Below are positions 53,156-61,843 of a stretch of DNA of 64,000 nucleotides, piece by piece. The notes below the pieces were generated by a model. That model was not told the DNA's origin, made no database searches, and was given only the letters and a program-made list of their open reading frames with translations. Source of the stretch: a virus; the IMG/VR virus record IMGVR_UViG_3300031669_005479, positions 62,001 through 126,000 of that record. One strand, written 5' to 3'. Each line of letters starts with the position of its first letter. Within the stretch, counting starts at the first letter, position 1. The position numbers were made by a program, and so were the translations under genes.

Positions 53156-54061
53156 CTAGGTGCTTGGGAAAAAAAAATCCAGACCAATTGTTAAATTAGC
53201 TTCAAATGTATACCCATCCTTTGTTTTAAATTCATATGCCATATCAACATCAGGTGCAACATCAATGATTTTTCTACGAATTGCGTATGCATCTAGTGCT
53301 GGCATTGCATCTACAAATTTATCAACATATGTTCTGTCCATATTTCCACCAATTGAAATAATATGTGACTTTAATTTCATTGTATTATATTCACTAAATT
53401 CTTGGTTATATACATCTTTTAATGCTTCGGCTTTTTTAAATATGATATCTTCTTCACCTGAAGTGAGCAATCTAATTATAGCAGTTTTTTTACGCATGGG
53501 TAATTCAACACTAAAATATCCCCTTTCATCTGGAAGTTCCTTAATTTCCCTATACTTTAATTTTAATAGGTTAACTGATGCCTTAAATGGTGTATTTGTT
53601 CTAGGGTCATTAACTTGAACAGTGTATTCTGAACCATAACTTGAGCTGCGTAAAAACAAAATTATTGCATTACGGTCACCTGCCAACAGATTTTCAGGAT
53701 TAACACCTGCGGTTTTTATTTTTCTTTTTAATAGTAAATTTAATACAGTACCAGAATCAATTAGTGATGGAGTTGTAAGTAAGTCCTCATCTTTTGATGT
53801 CATATACTCAACATTTACTTCAGAAATTCCATTAGAATAAAATAAACCCTTTGATGGTAATTTAATTATTTCATATGCAATCATCAAATCAGGGTCAGTT
53901 TCAGTTGACATCGTTCTTTCAAAATTACTTTGATTAAATTCTGGGGTCTTTGGTGCTAAATTTATTGGACTACCAATTTGTTGGTTATTTGAGTCTTCTT
54001 TGTATTTTTTTAATACATCTCCAATTTGTTCCTTTTGTGGTAATTGTGCTCCGTCTTCCAT
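53156..54061 (-). CDS. gp26-like baseplate hub protein
   Basis: A 301-residue protein of the T4 gp26 (T4 baseplate) family. The signature is at about 65-80, IKLPSKGLFYSNG, followed by EVNVEYMTSKDEDLLTTPSL and then NLLLKRKI and GDRNAIILFLRSSSYG. The rest (LKYREIKELPDERGYFSVEL) also fits. In T4 this protein belongs to the hub assembly complex of the baseplate. The first 50 residues are polar and may be disordered. It ends in TAG. It is preceded by a GTATTTAT motif 23 bases upstream and heads the unit with the small 59-residue gene. Confidence 0.85.
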   Translation of the reverse strand: MEDGAQLPQKEQIGDVLKKYKEDSNNQQIGSPINLAPKTPEFNQSNFERTMSTETDPDLMIAYEIIKLPSKGLFYSNGISEVNVEYMTSKDEDLLTTPSLIDSGTVLNLLLKRKIKTAGVNPENLLAGDRNAIILFLRSSSYGSEYTVQVNDPRTNTPFKASVNLLKLKYREIKELPDERGYFSVELPMRKKTAIIRLLTSGEEDIIFKKAEALKDVYNQEFSEYNTMKLKSHIISIGGNMDRTYVDKFVDAMPALDAYAIRRKIIDVAPDVDMAYEFKTKDGYTFEANLTIGLDFFFPST

Positions 54062-54084
54062 TTTATATTTTTTTATTGTTTTTG

Positions 54085-54092
54085 ATAAATAC
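54085..54092 (-). promoter_or_regulatory. Putative late promoter GTATTTAT
   Basis: The minus strand reads CAGTATTTATCAAAAAC; the motif ends 23 bases before the ATG at 54061. It lies in the 146-base divergent region before the PhoH gene; no clear plus-strand promoter was found there. Confidence 0.55.
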
Positions 54093-54207
54093 TGTGATTT
54101 AAAAAAATAATAAAAAAATTCAAGATTTTTATTTTATACTCGTATTACTACATGTATGTCAGATTATAAAATGATAATAATTAAAGTAAATTTTTAACTC
54201 AAATTAT

Positions 54208-56097
54208 ATGGGTAGGGATAGAATAAAGGAAAATGAAGATTACAATTCAATGCTTTTTACTAATAATAGTAATCAAATTTCAAAATTTAAGGAAGAAATT
54301 GGTAAACTTTTACCTAATGACATAAAAATTAAAGCAAAAAATGAAAGTCAGGTTAAGTTAATCAATTCAATAAAAAATAATGAAATTACTATTTGTGCTG
54401 GTCCTGCAGGAACTGGAAAAGCACAACCATTAGATTCATTAATTTTATCTGAAAATGGTTTTATTAGAATGGGTGATATTACATTAAAAGATAAAATTTT
54501 TTCAAAATCTGGAAATTTAACAAATGTTATTGGTATTTTTCCACAAGGAGAAAAAGATATATATAAAATAACTTTTAGTGATAATAGTGTAGTTGAATGT
54601 TGTGATGAGCATTTATGGTTGGTTAAATCAGCAAAAGACAGAGAAAATAAAAAAAACTTTAATGTTAAAGAATTGGTCGATATTAAAAAGGATTTCATTC
54701 TAAAAGGAAATGGTCGTAAAAATTATTCAATACCAATAACAAAACCAATTAATTTTTCTAGTAAAGAAGTTACCATTAATCCCTATTTAATGGGAATTTT
54801 AATTGGTGATGGTTGTTTTGTATCACCCAATGTTAGATTAACAACAGTTGATAATGAAATTTTAAATAAATTTAATGATTTATTAGATGATAATTATATT
54901 CTAAGTCAACAAAATTCTGATTTAATTAGTTATAATATAATATTTAAAAATTCTAAAGATTCTAAAAATAGATTTAATGATAATTTAATTCCATTTACCA
55001 CATTAATAGCGAATTATGATTTATTGGGATTAAAATCTAATGAAAAATTTATTCCTAATGATTATAAATTTAATTCGGTTGAAAATAGAATTGAATTATT
55101 GCAAGGATTAATGGATAGTGATGGTACGATTGAAAATAAAAGTAGGAGTTTATCGTTTTCAACATCATCAAAAAAATTAATTGATGATTTTAAATTTATT
55201 GTTGAATCTTTAGGTGGTGTTGTTAACAAGCTACGTATAAAAAAGGGTGGGTATAAAAAAAATAGCATTTACATCGCATGTAAGGAAAGTTATACTTATT
55301 CATTTAGATTACCCAATAATATTATACCATTTAAATTATCAAGGAAATTAATTCTCTTTAAAGAAAAAACCAAATATCTTCCAATAAGATATATTAAAAA
55401 TATTGAATATGTTGGAAAAAAGGAGGCACAATGTATAATGGTCGATGATGAGTCACATACTTATTTAACAAATGATTTAATTGTGACACATAATACTTTC
55501 GTGGCAATTGCATATGCATTAAGTTTATTAAGAAAGCCAAGTAATCACTATAAGAAAATATATTTGGTTAAGTCGGTTACGACACTAAAAGGTGAAGAAA
55601 TTGGTTTTCTAAAGGGTGATTTGAAAGAAAAAATCGAACCATTTATGTGGAGTTTTACAATAAATATGGAAAAAATTTTAAATGATACAATAATTAAGGA
55701 ATTGGTTAATCGAGATGTTATCAGATATTTTCCACTAGCATATATGCGTGGTGCGAGTCTTGATGATTGCATCATTATTGCAGATGAAATGCAAAACGTT
55801 ACGCTTGATAATTCACGAACACTTCTTACTCGTATTGGAAGTAACAGTAAATTAATTTTACTTGGAGATATTAATCAGATTGATATGAAAAATAAGCGTG
55901 AAAGTTCTTTAGAAATCATACTAAATATATTTGATAATACAGATAGTATTGGTGTAATTAAAATGTCTGAAGATGATACTAATGTTAGAAATCCACTTAT
56001 AACAATAGTTGAAGATAAATATAAAGAATATTTTACTTTAAATAAAATTAGTGGTCACAAAAAAATGTTATTGATTGAAGATAATGGAAGAGAATAA
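54208..56097 (+). CDS. phoH: PhoH-like ATPase with intein
   Basis: A PhoH-family P-loop ATPase interrupted by an intein. The N-extein (1-71) ends AGPAGTGK, the Walker A loop. The intein occupies 72-429. The C-extein starts TFVAIAYALSLL and carries KSVTTLKGEEIGFLKGDLKE, YMRGASLDDCIIIADEMQN (Walker B) and LILLGDINQID. Joined exteins give GPAGTGKTFVA, a complete P-loop, and a protein of about 271 residues, the usual PhoH size. In phages PhoH-type proteins are common; an ATPase or RNA-related role is assumed. It is the first gene of the plus-strand block. Confidence 0.92.
   Translation: MGRDRIKENEDYNSMLFTNNSNQISKFKEEIGKLLPNDIKIKAKNESQVKLINSIKNNEITICAGPAGTGKAQPLDSLILSENGFIRMGDITLKDKIFSKSGNLTNVIGIFPQGEKDIYKITFSDNSVVECCDEHLWLVKSAKDRENKKNFNVKELVDIKKDFILKGNGRKNYSIPITKPINFSSKEVTINPYLMGILIGDGCFVSPNVRLTTVDNEILNKFNDLLDDNYILSQQNSDLISYNIIFKNSKDSKNRFNDNLIPFTTLIANYDLLGLKSNEKFIPNDYKFNSVENRIELLQGLMDSDGTIENKSRSLSFSTSSKKLIDDFKFIVESLGGVVNKLRIKKGGYKKNSIYIACKESYTYSFRLPNNIIPFKLSRKLILFKEKTKYLPIRYIKNIEYVGKKEAQCIMVDDESHTYLTNDLIVTHNTFVAIAYALSLLRKPSNHYKKIYLVKSVTTLKGEEIGFLKGDLKEKIEPFMWSFTINMEKILNDTIIKELVNRDVIRYFPLAYMRGASLDDCIIIADEMQNVTLDNSRTLLTRIGSNSKLILLGDINQIDMKNKRESSLEIILNIFDNTDSIGVIKMSEDDTNVRNPLITIVEDKYKEYFTLNKISGHKKMLLIEDNGRE
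54421..55494 (+). mobile_element. Intein with LAGLIDADG endonuclease in PhoH
   Basis: 358 residues (A72 to N429) inserted in the Walker A motif between K and T. It starts with alanine (AQPLDSLILSENGF), so it lacks the usual Cys or Ser nucleophile at position 1. Block B has EHLW (H135, W137), block F AQCIMV (C409), and the end is VTHN (T427, H428, N429) with +1 Thr: the W-C-T set of class 3 inteins. Endonuclease motifs YLMGILIGDG (193-202 of the whole) and LLQGLMDSDG (297-306) are intact. Confidence 0.9.
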
Positions 56098-56368
56098 AAT
56101 AATTGTAATATATGTTGGTATTGCAGGTCTTCGCAGTGAAGATATTGAACAATATGTAATGAAATTAAAAAATAAAATTTCTCCAACATCGGTAAATGGT
56201 GAGGTCATATTCATACCAACACAATCGTATGATACTAGGATTGATTGTATTAATCCAAAATATATAACTGATAGAGAATTGATTCAAGAACATACAAATA
56301 TGATGCATAAATTAGAAAATGAGTTGAAAATTCAGCTCGATATATTAAAAACAAAAAATCATGAGTAA
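56084..56368 (+). CDS. Conserved small phage protein, unknown
   Basis: A 94-residue protein from the ATG at 56084, which overlaps the PhoH end by 14 bases; an upstream TTG at 56075 is possible but less likely. It has a hydrophobic strand IIVIYVGIAGL, then GEVIFIPTQSYDTRIDCINP and KYITDRELIQEH. The phrase DTRIDCINPKYIT is recalled from other T4-type phages, without known function. It overlaps the next gene by 8 bases. Confidence 0.7.
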   Translation: MEENKIIVIYVGIAGLRSEDIEQYVMKLKNKISPTSVNGEVIFIPTQSYDTRIDCINPKYITDRELIQEHTNMMHKLENELKIQLDILKTKNHE

Positions 56369-57095
56369 ATTAAAAATAGGTATTGTTATTGACGAAATAC
56401 TTAGAGCCAAATGGCTTCAATTTGATAGATTTTATGCACAAGAATTTGGTGAAGAACAGCACGAACCAAATTATGTATATGATTTATTTAATGGGTATAA
56501 ATGGGATGATACTTTGGAAGAAGTTAAAGAAATGCGAGAACCAGAAGAAATTCCAGAAAATATTAACCCACTCGACTATCAACCAAATGAAAATGGAGAA
56601 GTACCAGCAGATTTTTTATTGTTTAGAAAATCTGAAAAGGTAAATGTTACTGCAAAAGAAATGTATAATCGTTTTATGTATGAAGACTATTTGTTTGAAA
56701 TACATGGTGCTGCAACTGTAATGTATAAGGGAATGGATTTGCATGTAAATAATTTTTTGCAAAAATATGAAGGTAATGTAGACTTTACTGTAATGAATGT
56801 TGAAAATCGTTTTAGCATTCCACCAACACTTTTCTTTCTTAGTAAAATGTCGTGCAGATTTAAGAATTATAAATTTGTTAATAATTCTGTGGATATGTGG
56901 AACGATGTTGATATTTTAATCACAACCGACCCATATATACTAAAATTGGGAGCACCTTGGGGTAAGAAAATTATAAAATTAAAACGACCATATAATGAAG
57001 AAATTTCTACAGGTTCTATGGAAGTATTACAAATTGCAGACTTAATCGATAATTCTGATTTTGAAAAAATAATTAAATATAAAAAAAGTAAATAA
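56361..57095 (+). CDS. Hypothetical protein, weakly HAD-like
   Basis: A 244-residue protein. IGIVIDEILRAKW near the start and DVDILITTDPYILK, then GKKIIKLKRPYNEE near the end resemble the strand order of HAD-type phosphatases or nucleotidases, but the first motif reads IDE where DxD is expected, so activity is doubtful. A long acidic insert lies between 50 and 95 (REPEEIPENINPLDYQPNEN). It is followed after 1 base by a glycosyltransferase gene. Confidence 0.6.
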   Translation: MSKLKIGIVIDEILRAKWLQFDRFYAQEFGEEQHEPNYVYDLFNGYKWDDTLEEVKEMREPEEIPENINPLDYQPNENGEVPADFLLFRKSEKVNVTAKEMYNRFMYEDYLFEIHGAATVMYKGMDLHVNNFLQKYEGNVDFTVMNVENRFSIPPTLFFLSKMSCRFKNYKFVNNSVDMWNDVDILITTDPYILKLGAPWGKKIIKLKRPYNEEISTGSMEVLQIADLIDNSDFEKIIKYKKSK

Positions 57096-57096
57096 A

Positions 57097-58296
57097 ATGA
57101 GTGAAGAATTACGTAGTGCAGCACAACAAGCTGAATTAGAAAAAACTGAAAAAATTAGGGTGTCTTTAGATAAACTTGTTAATAAAACATCAAAATTTTT
57201 ATTCATTATACCAGAATCACCAAGTCCTGCTGCAAGTGTGTATGAAATATACTTTCATGCAAGTGTTGTTAAAAATATGGGATATGAGGTTATTATTATG
57301 GTTGAAAAGGGTGATTATGTAATACCTGCATGGATTGAAAAGGAACTTACTGATCATAAGCATATGTCAATGTCAGACCCAAAACTTTCTGTTGGTCCTG
57401 AAGATATTATGATTATCCCAGAAGTGTATACAAACGTTATGGAACAAACTAAGAATTTACCTTGTGTTAGAATTGGATTACTACAATCTGTCGATTATAT
57501 GGTTAATTCGTTAATTCCTGGCACTGATTGGGAATCATTTGGAATTCACGATATTATTACAACATCGCAGTCACTCAAGGAATGGGTTGATGTATACTAT
57601 GGTAATAAATTTAATATTAAGGTATATGATATTGGAATTCCAGAATATTTTGAGAAATCAAATACACCACAAAAACCAATTATATCTATTATGGGTAGAA
57701 ATGCAAATGAAATTAGCAAGTTTGTTAAATTGTTTTATGCTAAAAATCCACAATATAATTGGGTAACATTTGACCCTATGCTTACAAAGTCAAAGCCACC
57801 ACAACCAATGCGCAGGGTTGATTTTGCAAAGAGATTGCGTGAAAATTTTGCAGCAGTATGGATTGATAGAATTTCATCGTTTGGAACGTTCCCGCTTGAG
57901 TGCATGAAATCTGGCGTAATTCCAATTGCATTAAAGCCAGATATTATGCCAGAATATATGATCGAAAGAGATGAAAATGGTGTTGGTGTTAGGGCGGTTG
58001 ATGGTGCAGGGGTTTGGACAAATAATTATTACGATCTTCCAGTTATGACTGGTGAGGTATTAATTAAATTTCTGGATGATAGTATTACTTCAGAACTATA
58101 TGAATCAATGGATAAGGTTGTGAGTAAATATACACAGAAAGCAAGTGAAAATATGCTAATCGAAATTTATTCTGAATATGTTAATGACAGAATTAATTTA
58201 TTGCGTTCTGCAATAGAACCAGTTGCTGAATCAGAATCAAAACAATCTACAATAGAATCAGTTGTTGAATCAGAATTAAAACAATCTATTGAATAA
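57097..58296 (+). CDS. GT4-like glycosyltransferase (GT-B)
   Basis: A 399-residue protein with a GT-B layout. The N-terminal half starts at about 33 (FLFIIPESPSPAASVYEIYF). The C-terminal half has PIISIMGRNANEISKFVKLF and, at about 260-285, WIDRISSFGTFPLECMKSGV, where the E-x7-E nucleotide-sugar site of GT4 enzymes is usually found; here one glutamate is visible. The C-terminal 30 residues are an internal repeat (IEPVAESESKQST and IESVVESELKQSI) coded by two 39-base copies. It probably acts with the GT2-like gene that follows. Confidence 0.72.
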   Translation: MSEELRSAAQQAELEKTEKIRVSLDKLVNKTSKFLFIIPESPSPAASVYEIYFHASVVKNMGYEVIIMVEKGDYVIPAWIEKELTDHKHMSMSDPKLSVGPEDIMIIPEVYTNVMEQTKNLPCVRIGLLQSVDYMVNSLIPGTDWESFGIHDIITTSQSLKEWVDVYYGNKFNIKVYDIGIPEYFEKSNTPQKPIISIMGRNANEISKFVKLFYAKNPQYNWVTFDPMLTKSKPPQPMRRVDFAKRLRENFAAVWIDRISSFGTFPLECMKSGVIPIALKPDIMPEYMIERDENGVGVRAVDGAGVWTNNYYDLPVMTGEVLIKFLDDSITSELYESMDKVVSKYTQKASENMLIEIYSEYVNDRINLLRSAIEPVAESESKQSTIESVVESELKQSIE

Positions 58297-58325
58297 AAAT
58301 AATTATAACATTATAATATAAAAAT

Positions 58326-59150
58326 ATGAATATTACTGCAATAATTCCAGTCCATGAATACAATGACAAAATTTCAAGTTATTTAGATAAGGCTGTTGAA
58401 TCTATAATGAAACAAGAGGGTGTTGAGTTACCAGAAATTATCTTGGTATATGCTGCATCAATTGAACCCGAAATCAATGATTTTAATAATCAAATGATTA
58501 GTAAATATCAGGATACGATTAAATTAGTTTTACTAAAAAATAGTGATAATACTGAATATCAGTCACAAGTTAATCTTGCTGTCGATATGGTCAAAACAGA
58601 CTATTTTACAGTAATTGAACTTGATGATGAATACAGTGTGTCTTATTTTAAGAATTCAAGTAAGTATATCGAAAGTTATCCAGAAATTGACATATTTCTT
58701 ACGATGATGGTTGAGGTTAATGATAATAATCAAGGAATTAAATTGACAAATGAAACTGTTTGGGCACAACAATTTGTTGGTGAAAACGGTGAAATGGGTT
58801 ATTTAAACATTAATTCATTAAAGCAATATTCTGATTTTAAACTCAGTGGTGCAATCATTAAAAAATCAGAATTTATTAATTTAGGTAGATATAAAGTAAA
58901 TATTAAATTGGCATTTATGTATGAGTTCTTACTCAGAGCATTAAATAATGCAAGTAAAGTATTTTCAATGCCTAAAATTGGATATAAACATCTTGCAACT
59001 AGAGAGGGTAGTTTATTTGATGGTTATTTGAAAAATATGCCTGTCGAGGAAAGAAAGTTTTGGTTTGAAACTGCAACAAAAGAATCTAATTTTATTGGTG
59101 ATAGAGTTATAGATACATCAAAACTTAATAAAACTGTTGCTCAAAAATAA
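58326..59150 (+). CDS. GT2-like glycosyltransferase
   Basis: A 274-residue GT-A protein. ITAIIPVHEYNDKISSYLDK is the first strand and loop, NLAVDMVKTDYFTVIELDDE gives the nucleotide-sugar site with ELDDE in place of the usual DxD, and LSGAIIKKSEFINLGRY fits the acceptor-side region. The terminal 60 residues are helical. It is separated by 29 bases from the GT4-like gene and by 24 bases from the sigma-factor gene. Confidence 0.72.
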   Translation: MNITAIIPVHEYNDKISSYLDKAVESIMKQEGVELPEIILVYAASIEPEINDFNNQMISKYQDTIKLVLLKNSDNTEYQSQVNLAVDMVKTDYFTVIELDDEYSVSYFKNSSKYIESYPEIDIFLTMMVEVNDNNQGIKLTNETVWAQQFVGENGEMGYLNINSLKQYSDFKLSGAIIKKSEFINLGRYKVNIKLAFMYEFLLRALNNASKVFSMPKIGYKHLATREGSLFDGYLKNMPVEERKFWFETATKESNFIGDRVIDTSKLNKTVAQK

Positions 59151-59174
59151 TCAATATTCTTGAATTTGTTGTAA

Positions 59175-59927
59175 ATGAAAGAAGTTGAAAATGGTGCACA
59201 ATATTTTGCTGAAAGGGAAGAACAAGCAGTTATTGATTATATAAATTCAAATTCTCTGGAAGAGAAAAATAAAATTTATAATGAAATACTGATTGAGCCA
59301 TTCAGAAAAATGATACAATCTATTTTAAGAAGATACCCCATCCATATCGGTAATTACGATATGGTTGAGGTTGAATCTAATGCTCTGACACATCTTATTG
59401 AGCATATGGTCAAATTTAATCCAGATAAAATAACTAAATCTGGAAATAGAACAAAAGCATTTAGTTATTGTCAAACAATTATTAGAAATTATTATAAAGA
59501 CCATAGCAAGAAAAGTTATACTGAAAAAAAAATTAATTTATCATATGATGATTATGCCGATGAAATTAATGAAAATAGCGATTATTCATATGAAATTGAA
59601 ATTGAAACACAACATCAACTTGAAAAATTAATCGATTCAGTAATCATGAAAATCGAAAACATGATTACTGAAGAATCGACATTAAAAAGAAATGAAATTA
59701 TTGTTGGTGATGCAATTATTAATGTATTGAAAAATTGGCATATTTTATTTATGGAGGAAACACCAGAAGGAAAATATTCAAAAAGGGTTACCAATAAATT
59801 TGCTAAAAATAAAATATTGCTATTTTTAAAGGAACAAACAGGACTAACAACAAAAGAAATTAGAATTGGCATTAAACCATTTAAGGAAATATATTTTGTT
59901 GAAAAGATGGACTATTTGGATGACTAA
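59175..59927 (+). CDS. gp55-like late sigma factor
   Basis: A 250-residue protein that resembles T4 gp55, the small sigma factor for late transcription. The block DMVEVESNALTHLIEHMVKF, then NPDKITKSGNRTKAFSYCQT and IIRNYYKDHSKKS matches the sigma region 2 layout of gp55 (a helix, FDxxK, AYxTQxxFNAF, then a basic helix). The C-terminal 90 residues (FAKNKILLFLKEQTGLTTKE) could be a promoter-contact or clamp-binding part and are longer than in T4. It is the best candidate reader of the GTATTTAT motif, and it precedes a late unit. Confidence 0.75.
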   Translation: MKEVENGAQYFAEREEQAVIDYINSNSLEEKNKIYNEILIEPFRKMIQSILRRYPIHIGNYDMVEVESNALTHLIEHMVKFNPDKITKSGNRTKAFSYCQTIIRNYYKDHSKKSYTEKKINLSYDDYADEINENSDYSYEIEIETQHQLEKLIDSVIMKIENMITEESTLKRNEIIVGDAIINVLKNWHILFMEETPEGKYSKRVTNKFAKNKILLFLKEQTGLTTKEIRIGIKPFKEIYFVEKMDYLDD

Positions 59928-60018
59928 TAAATGTTGAATTTATGGTATTGGTTGAACAAAAATGTCTATTTTAATTAAAAAAATGAAATATCATTAAATA
60001 GAATAAATTAAATAACTA

Positions 60019-60026
60019 GTATTTAT
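60019..60026 (+). promoter_or_regulatory. Putative late promoter GTATTTAT
   Basis: The plus strand reads TAGTATTTATATGTACT; the motif ends 21 bases before the ATG at 60048. It heads the plus-strand baseplate unit, showing the motif is oriented with transcription. Confidence 0.6.
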
Positions 60027-60047
60027 ATGTACTAAAACCTACATGTC

Positions 60048-60440
60048 ATGCCAAGACCACAGAGACGAAAATTAGAATTTAATGAAGATAGTGTTAATAA
60101 ACTGCTTCAAGAAATTTATGATGATACCCATAACATAAGAGCAAAAATTACTAGGCTATTTACTAAGTGGGAAACTAAAGTAAAAGAAAATGGTGAAGTT
60201 GCTGCAATTGGTGACCAAATTGTTAAACTTATTGCTGCGGAAGCAAAAAATCAAGATCAAAAAATCATGTTGCTCCGTTATTTAAAAGAAGTTGTGTTTG
60301 ATAATAAAATTGGTATTACCAGCAGTGCAAATGATAAAAAAACTGATGAGAAAAGTAATGTAACCACTGATAGAAGAAATGAGTTACTCAATTTTGTTGC
60401 AGATGAAATTGAGAAAAAGGAAAGAGAAAAGGGTAGATAA
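60048..60440 (+). CDS. Hypothetical helical protein, late unit
   Basis: A 130-residue, charged, mainly helical protein (QRRKLEFNEDSVNKLLQEIY; AIGDQIVKLIAAEAKNQDQK). The last 20 residues are strongly charged (ADEIEKKEREKGR). I do not recognise the family. It is first in a tightly packed late unit that ends with the gp5-like hub gene; its stop overlaps the next start (TAATG). An assembly or minor structural role is inferred from position only. Confidence 0.65.
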   Translation: MPRPQRRKLEFNEDSVNKLLQEIYDDTHNIRAKITRLFTKWETKVKENGEVAAIGDQIVKLIAAEAKNQDQKIMLLRYLKEVVFDNKIGITSSANDKKTDEKSNVTTDRRNELLNFVADEIEKKEREKGR

Positions 60441-61819
60441 TGAGTAGAGCAAGCGATAAATCTGCAACATTCAGTAAAATTCGTGCAATGAATTCTGCTA
60501 ACATGCAAGGTAAAATGCCTAAGCAGTTAAATTCATTGCCATCAATCAATAATAAAACCGAGCCAATACCATATTTGCTCGATATGTTAAAGGTTGTTGC
60601 AGGTTCAGAAGCATTGAAAATGTTGGTTGGTGGCCTTCTAACTAAAGTTGTTGGAAGTGCAGAGCCAAAAGTAAAGTCTGTAATTAAAAAACAATTTACT
60701 CAATCAAATTCAAGCAATTCATTACCAGCATCATTTAAAACAAACGGTGTTAACATACCCATGAAAACACTTGATCCACAAAAAAAATTGCAAGTTAGTC
60801 CCACATCAACAAATACTGGTGGTAAAATATTGTATGGTTCGCCAAGCAATAATAACTTTGATTATCGGGTTCGTGATTCGTTGAGACTTTCTGGACAACC
60901 AGTTCAAACAAATAATATGCAAATTATGCATAATGCAGGAATTGATAGTCTTAATATAAAACCTGCTATAAGTAGTTCAAGTTTAAATGTTGGTACATAT
61001 TTTAGTCAATTTGTTGATAATAGCCAACTTATAAATACAAATGAAATTGTTGGTAGTACAATGGATAGAATTTTTGGCACAATGTCCAAAAGTCAAAATA
61101 AATCTGCCGAACAAATATTGGATGAGTTACAAACAGAAAAGATGTTAGAACAGGTAATTAATGGTGATGATTCATTTGTAATTTCACCTGAAGATAATGC
61201 TGCATTACAGAAGCAAGCGTTAGAAACTGCACAAGGTGTATTAAATTATGATATGGGTTGTGGAATAATGCCATCTTCACTATCAATGAATGCGCTCAAT
61301 ACAATGATAAATACCATATCTGGGTCAACTGATCCCAATGCTGTTTCAAATGCAATTGAGGATGCGCTAGATGCAAGTCTTTCAGGAAATACTGATGTTT
61401 CTGCAGAAAATAAACAAACAATAAAAGATGGTTTTTTCACTAAGTTGATTAATACCCTTACTGTTAAACTATTGGCAGCAGTAACGACAGCACCACAAAT
61501 ACGTGCATTGATGGGAATTATGAGTAGTATTCAAAATAATGGATTGATGCTTCTTACTAGCGTAAAGGATGATATTAAAAAATGGAAAATCTACATAAAA
61601 TGCCTAGCAAAAGAAATTTTAACAATGGTTGCTGAATTTATATTTGCATTGGTTGTTGCATATTTAATTAAGTTGATAAAACCAATTGTAGTAAAAATTG
61701 TAAAAGAAAAGGTTAATCAATTTGTTAGAATAATAAAAAGTTTAGTTTCAGCAAAAGCCGCAGCACTTTCTAGTGCTGTTGCAGGAAGTGCCGATACTTC
61801 AGCAGGACCACCAACATAA
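60440..61819 (+). CDS. Virion-associated protein with C-terminal membrane segment
   Basis: A 459-residue protein. The first 230 residues are polar, with S, N, Q and T, and may be extended. A helical part follows, then a hydrophobic stretch at about 393-415 (EILTMVAEFIFALVVAYLIK) and a basic, alanine-rich end. The layout (long polar part, late membrane-active segment) would fit a tail or hub protein that contacts the host membrane. I do not recognise the family. It is translationally coupled to the gene before it. Confidence 0.6.
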   Translation: MSRASDKSATFSKIRAMNSANMQGKMPKQLNSLPSINNKTEPIPYLLDMLKVVAGSEALKMLVGGLLTKVVGSAEPKVKSVIKKQFTQSNSSNSLPASFKTNGVNIPMKTLDPQKKLQVSPTSTNTGGKILYGSPSNNNFDYRVRDSLRLSGQPVQTNNMQIMHNAGIDSLNIKPAISSSSLNVGTYFSQFVDNSQLINTNEIVGSTMDRIFGTMSKSQNKSAEQILDELQTEKMLEQVINGDDSFVISPEDNAALQKQALETAQGVLNYDMGCGIMPSSLSMNALNTMINTISGSTDPNAVSNAIEDALDASLSGNTDVSAENKQTIKDGFFTKLINTLTVKLLAAVTTAPQIRALMGIMSSIQNNGLMLLTSVKDDIKKWKIYIKCLAKEILTMVAEFIFALVVAYLIKLIKPIVVKIVKEKVNQFVRIIKSLVSAKAAALSSAVAGSADTSAGPPT

Positions 61820-61843
61820 ACATAGAATTTAATACTTAATTAT

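Noticed and set aside
156-54092. T4-type late promoters TATAAATA on the plus strand
   Set aside because: TATAAATA occurs as the reverse complement of GTATTTATA, but in that orientation it would mostly drive antisense transcription into the 3' ends of minus-strand genes. At 36133 and 60019 the plus-strand genes are preceded by GTATTTAT, so that is the functional orientation.
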